This document shows positions 1 through 6,668 of a DNA stretch of 44,356 nt, piece after piece. Positions within the stretch are counted from its first letter, which is position 1. The number at the start of each line of letters is the position of its first letter. A model generated the notes under the pieces. The model worked only from the letters and a program-made list of their open reading frames with translations. It was not told the origin of the DNA and did not search any database. Source of the DNA: an uncultured Clostridia bacterium (GTDB taxonomy: Bacteria; Bacillota; Clostridia; Oscillospirales; CAG-272); contig CALWJX010000021.1 in NCBI GenBank assembly GCA_944381085.1, forward strand, positions 1-44,356, written 5' to 3'. The position numbers and the translations under genes were made by a program.

Positions 1-70
1 GGCTAACAGTTCCTACTGCCAAGCCTGTAGCGGACTTTCACCACCAAGTTATTACGCGTGCCGAGCACAC
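1..70 (-). mobile_element. 5' end of a group II intron, probably class C (rest lies left of the window)
   Basis: Read on the minus strand from base 70, the sequence starts GTGTG, the group II 5' consensus GUGYG. It continues with a GGTGGTGAAAGTCC-type stretch and a CAGGCTTGGCAGTAGGAACTG-like stretch that I recognise from domain I of bacterial group II introns. The 5' exon is the terminator hairpin at 77-109 followed by TTTTGTA. Class C introns are known to insert just downstream of intrinsic terminators, and this fits. No reverse transcriptase is visible because the element leaves the window. Recognition is from memory of intron 5' ends, so moderate confidence. Confidence 0.65.
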
Positions 71-76
71 TACAAA

Positions 77-113
77 AACACTTGCATATCACAGCGGTAT
101 GCAAGTGTTTTTT
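77..113. terminator. Bidirectional intrinsic terminator hairpin
   Basis: A perfect 12-bp stem (77-88 with 98-109) has a 9-base loop. It is followed by T110-T113 on the plus strand and by a T-run on the minus strand. On the minus strand it immediately precedes the group II intron boundary at 70/71. Confidence 0.8.
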
Positions 114-410
114 GTTGAATTTTGAATCTTTACAAAAGAATTTCCTGAAAAATCAATTTAAGACGGCCTCTGAAAAAACAAGCGAGTTCGTCGCCCAATA
201 GGCAGGCGACATTTTAATTTGGTTATAATGGTTGTCATCCGGATTTTGCTTGCAGACAACCGTTTTTTATCTTTTTAATTCAGAAACAGTATAATAACGA
301 TATAATGATGAAATACATTATTTACATCTCATTGGATAAAATAAAATTATTTGAATACATGCATAATAGTTTATAAACCGACACATTCATCTAACTTGGG
401 AGATCTTTAT
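114..410. other. Intergenic region with two hairpins
   Basis: No gene is seen. A GTCGCC/GGCGAC hairpin lies at 190-210. TATAAT-like boxes occur at 224, 290 and 301, but none has a convincing -35. A TTG codon at 351 extends the next reading frame upstream but lacks a ribosome binding site, so it was not used. Confidence 0.5.
230..268 (+). terminator. Terminator-like hairpin
   Basis: GGTTGTC (230-236) pairs with GACAACC (255-261), and six Ts follow. The 18-base loop holds the palindrome ATCCGGAT. The transcript it would end is unclear, because the upstream bases are intron and terminator. Confidence 0.55.
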
Positions 411-1886
411 ATGAAAACTAAAAATAATATCCAAAACAAAAATTATATAATAAGATTTTTTTCGCTGTTAATCCTGTCAGCCATGCTTATATCAACGGTA
501 TCATGCGGTAACGAAAAATCTGAAATTTCCGAGCTGGAAAAAAAGATAGCGGAACTTGAAAGTAAGCTTGAGAACGCTTACCGGGAAAACGAATCTCTCA
601 AAGACAAGTCTCATCAATATGATTTTTACATTACCCTGGGCACCATGCCGACGCTTTATGCCACACTGAACGCATATGCCGAAAAAAATCCCAATACCTT
701 TATGTGGTTTTTAAGAGGCAATACAATAAGCTATGACTATTCCGCGCCTCATATAAATTATTTCAAAACCCAAAGCACCACAAACGCGGACAGCACTATA
801 GACTACTCGGTAATTAGGCGCAAGGTGGAAGACATCATAGAACTTGACCCGTCCGCAAAGTTTCATCTGTACTGCGATGATCTTCGTGTATTGTTTATCC
901 CACACATATTTGTATACGCTGGTGTGGAATTTGAAGACCTTGAGGTAACTTTCCTGTCCGACGGCACCGGAACATACAGTTTTTTCAACGATCAAACCGA
1001 CACATCTTACAAAAACTGTGAATCGGAATGGGAAAACATTTTAAAGGTATATACCGAAGGACGTAATGACCCGGACTTTATTCCGCCTTACAGTGACAAC
1101 GGTCAGGCAATGCAGCTTGCTCATCTGGCATATTACCTGTCTACTTTGCCGAATGTAGAGCTTTGGGTCCAGAATCCGGATTATCTGGTATCCTCGTCAA
1201 AAACCGTAATGGACGCGAAAAAAGAAATGTCCATCGTAAAAAAAGACCCTGCCAAAATGTATGCCGAGCTTGACGCAAATACCCGTATTGCGTATCAGAA
1301 GGCAGTACTCTCCAATGCCCTTGTGGACAACGATTCACTGACAACTCTTCAGGACGCCGTAGATTATTTTGACTGTCGGCTTAAATGCACGGAGAAGGAA
1401 GCGGTTATAATTCTGGGTACCAATAAGCCTGCATTGGAGGAAAATAAATATTATATTGACGAAACAATAAAATTTTATACCCCTACCCTGTCCGACAAAG
1501 ACAATACAAAAGTAATATACAAAAATAAAATTTACGACATTTCAGAGAGTGACACAACGGTAACGATAGACGGCAAAACGCTGAAAATAGGAGAACTTGG
1601 AGTTTATCTGTATTTTAAAGGGCATCCCGCTCACCCGCCCAAGGAAGACCTCAGGGAATACTTTGATGAAAACGGAATAGAAATTCTGCCGCACAGAACT
1701 CCTGTGGAAGCTTTGTTCTGGATGTATGACGTAAAAACGGGAGGATTTCAATCCACAAGCTTTTTATCATGCCTTGAAGGTCAGACAGAATTTTTTTATG
1801 AAAAACCGACTACCGACGCGTTAGTTCTGATGATGGACGCGGGATATTTTGACGGCGCCGTTATTTTTGAAAAATCCATTGACTGA
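411..1886 (+). CDS. Lipoprotein with a GT80-family sialyltransferase-like domain
   Basis: The ATG at 411 follows GGGAG with 8-base spacing. A signal peptide ends in a lipobox-like TVSC at about residue 32, so the protein is probably lipid-anchored outside the membrane. A short coiled coil follows (about 37-45 onward, ELEKKIAELESKLENA). From about residue 48 the chain aligns, from memory, with Pasteurella PmST1 (CAZy GT80). The general-base Asp (second D of DDG, D141 in PmST1) corresponds to D184. The KGHP motif (H311) is K403-P406. The downstream Glu (E338) is E433 at nearly the same spacing. The Ser pair (355/356) becomes S448-T449 after a conserved Gly-Gly. All main catalytic positions are therefore present. 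CMP-sialic acid as donor is the family rule, but substrate and activity are inferred. An extracellular location is odd, since the nucleotide-sugar donor is cytosolic. Confidence 0.7.
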   Translation: MKTKNNIQNKNYIIRFFSLLILSAMLISTVSCGNEKSEISELEKKIAELESKLENAYRENESLKDKSHQYDFYITLGTMPTLYATLNAYAEKNPNTFMWFLRGNTISYDYSAPHINYFKTQSTTNADSTIDYSVIRRKVEDIIELDPSAKFHLYCDDLRVLFIPHIFVYAGVEFEDLEVTFLSDGTGTYSFFNDQTDTSYKNCESEWENILKVYTEGRNDPDFIPPYSDNGQAMQLAHLAYYLSTLPNVELWVQNPDYLVSSSKTVMDAKKEMSIVKKDPAKMYAELDANTRIAYQKAVLSNALVDNDSLTTLQDAVDYFDCRLKCTEKEAVIILGTNKPALEENKYYIDETIKFYTPTLSDKDNTKVIYKNKIYDISESDTTVTIDGKTLKIGELGVYLYFKGHPAHPPKEDLREYFDENGIEILPHRTPVEALFWMYDVKTGGFQSTSFLSCLEGQTEFFYEKPTTDALVLMMDAGYFDGAVIFEKSID

Positions 1887-1913
1887 AAACTCAATACAAA
1901 GCAGTTTTAAACA

Positions 1914-1952
1914 AGTCCGATTTACAAAATATTGTAATTCGGACTGTTTTTA
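1914..1952 (+). terminator. Intrinsic terminator after the GT80-like gene
   Basis: The stem 1914-1925 / 1934-1945 has one mismatch and is followed by GTTTTTAT. Confidence 0.8.
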
Positions 1953-1970
1953 TAATTAAATAAATTTGTA

Positions 1971-1999
1971 TTGACATTTTTCAGCTTATATGTTATACT
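1971..1999 (+). promoter_or_regulatory. Sigma-70-type promoter for the C39-like gene
   Basis: TTGACA (1971-1976), a 17-base spacer and TATACT (1994-1999). It predicts a leader of about 185 bases before the ATG at 2193. The leader is A/C-rich and contains a TTTACTC/GAGTAAA hairpin (2145-2167) just before the ribosome binding site. No known riboswitch was recognised. Confidence 0.8.
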
Positions 2000-2192
2000 T
2001 ATCTAAATTTAAAACACAATGTAAAAATCCCCCCGAAAGCTTAACCCCAAATAAAGCAAAAGCAAAAAACAGCATAACCGGAATATCGTCAGTAAGCCGA
2101 CAATAGTTAAAATACGGTAACGCCAATAACCATGCTTAAAAAAGTTTACTCGACTCACAAGAGTAAAAATATATAAAAAAGGGGCAATCAAA

Positions 2193-3293
2193 ATGAAACA
2201 ACTGAATTTCAACATCCCGTTTTCCGGATTTGAGTCAACAAACTTCATCAACTGTTTTACCTCGGTATATATGTACCTTGAAGGCATGAAAGACAATAAT
2301 TTCACAATTAAAACTACCTTTTGCAACGAGTGGGAAAACGGTCAATGCGACAGCTGCGGCAACTGCAAAACAAAACCACATGCGGTTCAGGAGAGATTTT
2401 TCTTTCTGTTTGACACAATGTGCGGCAGAAGCGCACTAAGAAACCACTTTGACGGAACTCATTCTCGGGCGGGAAGAATGATACACAATAGTGAAACCTC
2501 CGACGGAGTCACCGATAACAACGTGGAGTTTTTGTTCGGATTTGCGGGATATGATTACCGCACTGTCCTTGACAAGGCCTCTTACAACGAGGAGATAACA
2601 GCCTCCATTGACGCAGACAAGCCTGTAATAGCAAAATTAAAAAGCAACAGCAATGTTTCGTGCGCCGTAATCTCCGGTATTGACGGCGACAGATTGATTT
2701 TCCCTGATTTCAGAGCCGCGCAAAAAGCGCCGGATCCCGATACAACATATAATGATATTGACGCGCTTTTTATTATCGGAAACAAATGCGAACCGAAATA
2801 TAAGCTTATAGACGGACTTAAACGGATTGAACACGTCATGAGTTTAAACCTGAATGAAAACATATGGGACGAGTATTGCAAAAAAATCGGCACTTACGGT
2901 CCCGACAGTCTCGGAGAGGACAAGCCCGAAGGCAGAAAAAGGCGCATGAACCGTCTTGCGGGAGAAATGTGGCACACTTTCAACTGTCATAACTTTGCGG
3001 AGGTTTTCCGGGCATATCTTCCCGGCTCTGCAAACAAAGACGTATATGACGGAATAAATGATATCAACAAACTTGCCTCTCCGGAAATAAGCGAATATAT
3101 AAACACGATAAGTTGGCGATACGGTTATACACATGATCTGGCATGGTCCGTCATAGGACTTGACGAATGTATAAATTGGGATGACTGGAAGTCACACTAT
3201 TACGGAGACATGCTGGAGGTAATTATACTCAAGCTCAAAGAAAACGACGAAGCCGTTTTGGAGTGTATTAAAAATATTATAAGAAAATTATAA
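2193..3293 (+). CDS. Hypothetical protein with papain/C39-like N-terminus and a cysteine cluster
   Basis: 366 residues with no signal peptide or membrane segment, so probably cytosolic; AAAGGGG precedes the start. Residues 15-30 (NFINCFTSVYMYLEG-like, Cys21) resemble the catalytic Cys helix of C39/BtrH_N-type cysteine peptidases and acyltransferases. Residues 140-173 (KPVIAKL, then ISGIDGDRLIFPDF) resemble their second half, where the catalytic His normally precedes a V-x-G-Y-D strand. Here that position is Ser-Cys (C157), so the catalytic His is not obvious. Residues 44-58 hold C-x7-C-x2-C-x2-C, a possible metal site. The C-terminal half (190-366) is alpha-helical and unrecognised. The gene is single, with its own promoter and terminator. 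A role in peptide processing or natural-product chemistry is possible but unproven. Confidence 0.55.
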   Translation: MKQLNFNIPFSGFESTNFINCFTSVYMYLEGMKDNNFTIKTTFCNEWENGQCDSCGNCKTKPHAVQERFFFLFDTMCGRSALRNHFDGTHSRAGRMIHNSETSDGVTDNNVEFLFGFAGYDYRTVLDKASYNEEITASIDADKPVIAKLKSNSNVSCAVISGIDGDRLIFPDFRAAQKAPDPDTTYNDIDALFIIGNKCEPKYKLIDGLKRIEHVMSLNLNENIWDEYCKKIGTYGPDSLGEDKPEGRKRRMNRLAGEMWHTFNCHNFAEVFRAYLPGSANKDVYDGINDINKLASPEISEYINTISWRYGYTHDLAWSVIGLDECINWDDWKSHYYGDMLEVIILKLKENDEAVLECIKNIIRKL

Positions 3294-3381
3294 AATAATA
3301 AGTAATTTAAAATTTCAAACTGTTAAAACCGTTCGATTGATGTCCAAACGAAATAATAATATATATACTTTCTTTTGCAAC

Positions 3382-3418
3382 AAAACGGATACCGTAAGAA
3401 TCTTGCGGTATCCGTTTT
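3382..3418. terminator. Bidirectional terminator between convergent genes
   Basis: A 13-bp perfect stem (3382-3394 / 3406-3418), extendable through a G-U pair to about 17 bp with an AAT loop, has A-rich and T-rich flanks. It separates the 2193 gene from copA. Confidence 0.85.
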
Positions 3419-3428
3419 CTGTTTTATT

Positions 3429-3629
3429 TTATATTACTTTGTACCCTTGGTCTTCAACGGCTTTTTTCAGTATATCGTCCGATACATCCTTTGAAAGCCT
3501 GATCTCGGCGGTTCCCTTTTCATGGCTTACCTCAGCCGACTTGACGCCGTCTATTTCCTCAAGCGATTTTTTTACTCTTGCCTCACAGTGAGCGCACATC
3601 ATTCCCTCAATTTTAAGTGTTTTCTCCAT
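3429..3629 (-). CDS. Candidate internal start giving a free 66-residue CopZ-like copper chaperone
   Basis: This is the in-frame 3' end of copA. The ATG (complement of 3627-3629) starts a complete HMA domain with GMMCAHC, the size and shape of a stand-alone CopZ. A GGAGG (complement of 3641-3645) sits 11 bases upstream, an acceptable if slightly long spacing. Either it is a fossil of a former copA-copZ gene pair fused by loss of the stop codon, or the start still works and yields both fused and free chaperone. Sequence shows the site; use of the site is inference. Confidence 0.4.
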   Translation of the reverse strand: MEKTLKIEGMMCAHCEARVKKSLEEIDGVKSAEVSHEKGTAEIRLSKDVSDDILKKAVEDQGYKVI

Positions 3630-5981
3630 ATCCGTATTATCCTCCGTTTCGTTTTTTTCATATTTTAAGACCATATCGGTCTTATTTTCATTTATCTGTT
3701 TTCGCCGGTTTAAAGTTTTCGTCGGTTTATTGGGGTTAAAAAGATTCAGCCGAAGCGAATTGAGCACGACGCAACAGCTTGAAAGGCTCATCGCCGCGGC
3801 ACCGAACATCGGATTCAGCTGCCAATCGAACAAAGGAATCCAAACACCCGCCGCGAGCGGAATACCTATAACATTATAAATAAACGCCCAGAACAGATTT
3901 TCATGAATGTTTCGGAGTGTCGCCCGGCTGAGCTTTATCGCCGCGGGCACGTCCGACAGCTTACTTTTCATAAGCACCACATCCGCGGCGTCTATTGCGA
4001 TGTCCGTACCGGCGCCTATGGCAATTCCGATATCCGCGCGTGTAAGCGCCGGGGCGTCGTTTATACCGTCGCCCACCATTATAACCCTTTTACCTTGCGA
4101 TTTAAGATTTCTTACGGCTTCCTCCTTGCCGTCCGGTAAAACTCCGGCTATGACTTCATCGACACCCGCATATCTGCCGACCGCCGCCGCGGTCCTTTCG
4201 TTGTCTCCCGTGAGCATAATTACTTTCATCCCCATACTCCGAAGCTCTCTTATCGCGTCACGGCTTTCGGGTTTCGGAGAATCCGCAACCGCTATGACTC
4301 CGATAAGCTCACCGTCAGACGCGAAAAACAGCGGCGTTTTCCCTTCGTTGGAAAGTCTCTCGGCAACCTGCCTGACATCTTCCGGCACTTTTGAATTCTG
4401 TTCGATAAATTTAAGATTGCCTCCGAACAATGACCTTTCCCCGGTCTTGGCGCAAAGCCCGTTTCCGGGCAAAGCTGAAAAATCGGTTACATCAAATGAA
4501 GAAATATTCTTTGACTGAGAATAATTGACTATCGCCTTTGCCAGCGGATGCTCGCTCTTTTTCTCAAGCGAATACGCAAGTTCAATCAGATCCGTCTCAC
4601 TGTTGCCGCCGGTCGGAACTATATCTGTGACCTCAGGCTGCCCCGCGGTAATGGTTCCGGTTTTATCCAACACGACCACGTCCGCTTTTCCGGTCTGCTC
4701 AAGGGAGATCGCGGTCTTGAAAAGTATTCCGTTTTTCGCCGCTCTCCCGTTTCCCACCATTATAGCCACGGGGGTGGCAAGTCCCAGAGCGCACGGACAG
4801 CTTATGACAAGTACAGAAATACCTCTTGCCAGAGCAAATCCCGCGCTTTGCCCCGCAATCAGCCATACGATTATTGATATCAGCGCCAGCGCCATTACCG
4901 TAGGCACAAAAATCGCCGATACCTTATCCGCCGCCTTTGCCACCGGCGCCTTCGTGCCTGAGGCGTCGTTGACCATTTTGATTATTTCGGAAAGCGTCGT
5001 GTCCTCGCCGACTTTGGTCGCCTCACATTTGATAAAACCCGACTGATTGACCGTACCCGCGTAAACACGGTCTCCCGACTTTTTATCCGATGGAATGCTC
5101 TCGCCCGTAAGCGCCGACTCGTTTACCGCGCTCACTCCCTCGATAACCACGCCATCAACCGGTATATTCTCGCCCGGGTACACTACAAAAAGGTCTCCCT
5201 TTTTTACCTGTTCGACCGGCACGACGGTTTCCGTCCCGTCTGCCAAAAGATGCGCGTCGGCGGGGGCGAGCTTCATAAGCCCGCGCAGCGCGTCGGTCGT
5301 TTTTCCCTTTGCCATGGCCTCAAGCATTTTCCCCAAGGTTATAAGAGTCAGAATCATCGCCGCGGACTCAAAATAAAATTCATGCATATAGTGCATGGCG
5401 CCGCTCATATCGCCGTCAAGATAAGAATATGACATCGCAAACAAAGCGTACGTGCTGTATACAAAAGCCGCTCCGGCGCCAAGCGCAACCAGCGTATCCA
5501 TATTCGGCGCGCGGTGTATCAGCCCCTTTACCCCACTTATAAAAAATTTTTGGTTTATTACCATTATGATAACTGTCAGCAAAAGCTGAATCAAGCCTAT
5601 GGCAAGATAATTTTCCGCTAAGAATGCCGGCAAAGGCCAGTTCCACATGGTATGCCCCATGGATATATACATCAGCACAATCAAAAACACCGCCGACCAT
5701 ATAAGTCTGTTTCTCAAAACCGCAATCTCTCTGCGGGAACTGAGTTCCCCGTCCTCAGCTTTTGACTCGTTTTTTTTATTTTCGCCTTTCACGCTGGCGC
5801 CATATCCCGCGTCCTCTACCGCCTTTATAATATCCGAGACACTTGCGTCTCCCTCAACGCTCATTGAATTTGTAAGCAGGTTGACCGAGCAGGAGTCTAC
5901 CCCCTTGACTTTACCCACAGCCTTCTCCACTCTCGCCGAGCACGCCGCGCAGCTCATCCCCGTCACATTATACTGCTTCAT
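3429..5981 (-). CDS. copA: Copper-exporting P1B-type ATPase with an extra C-terminal HMA domain
   Basis: Exports Cu(I) from the cytosol across the membrane using ATP. In order: N-terminal HMA domain with GMSCAAC (8-14); membrane helices from about 91; actuator TGES (292-295); CPC metal site (395-397); phosphorylated D439 in DKTGT; HP pair (478-479); TGDN (591-594); GDGIND (637-642); and the last helices with YN (702-703) and MSLSS (731-735), all typical of Cu(I) pumps. An unstructured linker (750-784) joins a second HMA domain, GMMCAHC (793-799), at the very C-terminus, where family members usually end. GGGGGTG precedes the start by 7 bases. It lies 53 bp downstream of csoR in the same operon. 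The C-terminal domain begins with Met785, preceded by its own GGAGG. Confidence 0.95.
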   Translation of the reverse strand: MKQYNVTGMSCAACSARVEKAVGKVKGVDSCSVNLLTNSMSVEGDASVSDIIKAVEDAGYGASVKGENKKNESKAEDGELSSRREIAVLRNRLIWSAVFLIVLMYISMGHTMWNWPLPAFLAENYLAIGLIQLLLTVIIMVINQKFFISGVKGLIHRAPNMDTLVALGAGAAFVYSTYALFAMSYSYLDGDMSGAMHYMHEFYFESAAMILTLITLGKMLEAMAKGKTTDALRGLMKLAPADAHLLADGTETVVPVEQVKKGDLFVVYPGENIPVDGVVIEGVSAVNESALTGESIPSDKKSGDRVYAGTVNQSGFIKCEATKVGEDTTLSEIIKMVNDASGTKAPVAKAADKVSAIFVPTVMALALISIIVWLIAGQSAGFALARGISVLVISCPCALGLATPVAIMVGNGRAAKNGILFKTAISLEQTGKADVVVLDKTGTITAGQPEVTDIVPTGGNSETDLIELAYSLEKKSEHPLAKAIVNYSQSKNISSFDVTDFSALPGNGLCAKTGERSLFGGNLKFIEQNSKVPEDVRQVAERLSNEGKTPLFFASDGELIGVIAVADSPKPESRDAIRELRSMGMKVIMLTGDNERTAAAVGRYAGVDEVIAGVLPDGKEEAVRNLKSQGKRVIMVGDGINDAPALTRADIGIAIGAGTDIAIDAADVVLMKSKLSDVPAAIKLSRATLRNIHENLFWAFIYNVIGIPLAAGVWIPLFDWQLNPMFGAAAMSLSSCCVVLNSLRLNLFNPNKPTKTLNRRKQINENKTDMVLKYEKNETEDNTDMEKTLKIEGMMCAHCEARVKKSLEEIDGVKSAEVSHEKGTAEIRLSKDVSDDILKKAVEDQGYKVI

Positions 5982-6034
5982 AATATCACCCCCTTCAGAA
6001 AAGACATCTCCACCGTGTGTCGCCTCAGCCTCTT

Positions 6035-6340
6035 TTACTTTATAAGTTTCTGAAGCGTATCTATAAGCTCGTCGGCGGTTTCCTCCTTGCCCGACTTAAT
6101 ATCGTTTATCACGCAGCTTTTGATGTGGCTTGCAAGCAATTCCCGGTTAAAGGCGTTAAGCGCGGCACTTACGGCGGCTACCTGAATAATGATATCGGGA
6201 CAATACGCGTCATTTTCAACCATTTTTGAAATTCCTCGCACCTGACCTTCAATGCGCTTCAGTCTGTTGATAAGAGACTTATACTCCTCCTCCGAACGCT
6301 TTTTTGTTTTATGGCAACACATACAGTTTTTTTCTTCCAT
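6035..6340 (-). CDS. csoR: Copper-sensing transcriptional repressor, CsoR family
   Basis: 101 residues, cytosolic, all-helical DUF156/CsoR fold. The Cu(I) ligands Cys47, His72 and Cys76 fit the W-X-Y-Z Cys/His/Cys pattern of copper sensors, rather than the frmR or rcnR patterns. An extra N-terminal Cys/His cluster (C6, C8, C9, H10) is present. The start is the ATG at 6340, 7 bases after GAGGTG; a GTG at 6349 lies inside that ribosome binding site and was rejected. It is the first gene of the operon with copA. It should repress its own promoter, which has two dyad operators, and release it when Cu(I) binds. Confidence 0.92.
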   Translation of the reverse strand: MEEKNCMCCHKTKKRSEEEYKSLINRLKRIEGQVRGISKMVENDAYCPDIIIQVAAVSAALNAFNRELLASHIKSCVINDIKSGKEETADELIDTLQKLIK

Positions 6341-6466
6341 AATAAACACCTCGTGATAAATACTTTAAACAGACAGGAAAAATTTCCGCAAGAAATTTAA
6401 GCCTGAAACAACCTGAACGCCGATTTGATTTATCGTAATTTACCGTCAGGCTTCTTACCGATATCA

Positions 6467-6515
6467 TATACCCCTGTACGGTATATATTATATACCCCAT
6501 ATGGGTATTTGTCAA
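6467..6515 (-). promoter_or_regulatory. csoR-copA promoter with two CsoR-type operators
   Basis: On the minus strand: TTGACA (6515-6510), a 17-base spacer, TATAAT (6492-6487). The spacer is almost filled by the dyad ATACCC-ATAT-GGGGTAT (6508-6492). A second dyad, TATACC...GGGGTATA (6485-6467), lies just past the -10, around the start site. G/C-tract dyads of this form are typical CsoR sites. Confidence 0.85.
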
Positions 6516-6560
6516 GTGGTTTTCAAAAAAATTTTTATTTTTAGTTTGCCCCGAAATATA

Positions 6561-6598
6561 AAAGGATACTCAGTATCCCGCGATAAAGAGTATCCTTT
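6561..6598 (-). terminator. Terminator of the giant GH99-like gene
   Basis: An 11-bp perfect stem (6561-6571 / 6588-6598) is followed on the minus strand by a TTTTATATTT tract. It may also act on plus-strand transcripts. Confidence 0.75.
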
Positions 6599-6668
6599 GC
6601 TTAATGAAATTTAATGAGATTTTATTTGATTTTTCGGCTTACAAGCAATTCATCCGAAATATTAAAAA

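Noticed and set aside
2009..2326. Minus-strand 105-codon hydrophobic reading frame across the leader of the 2193 gene
   Set aside because: It overlaps a strong promoter leader and the real gene on the other strand, lacks a ribosome binding site, and its hydrophobicity follows from the A-rich plus strand.
3903..5376. Long plus-strand frames inside copA
   Set aside because: Shadows of the high-GC third codon positions of copA; no binding sites or recognisable domains.
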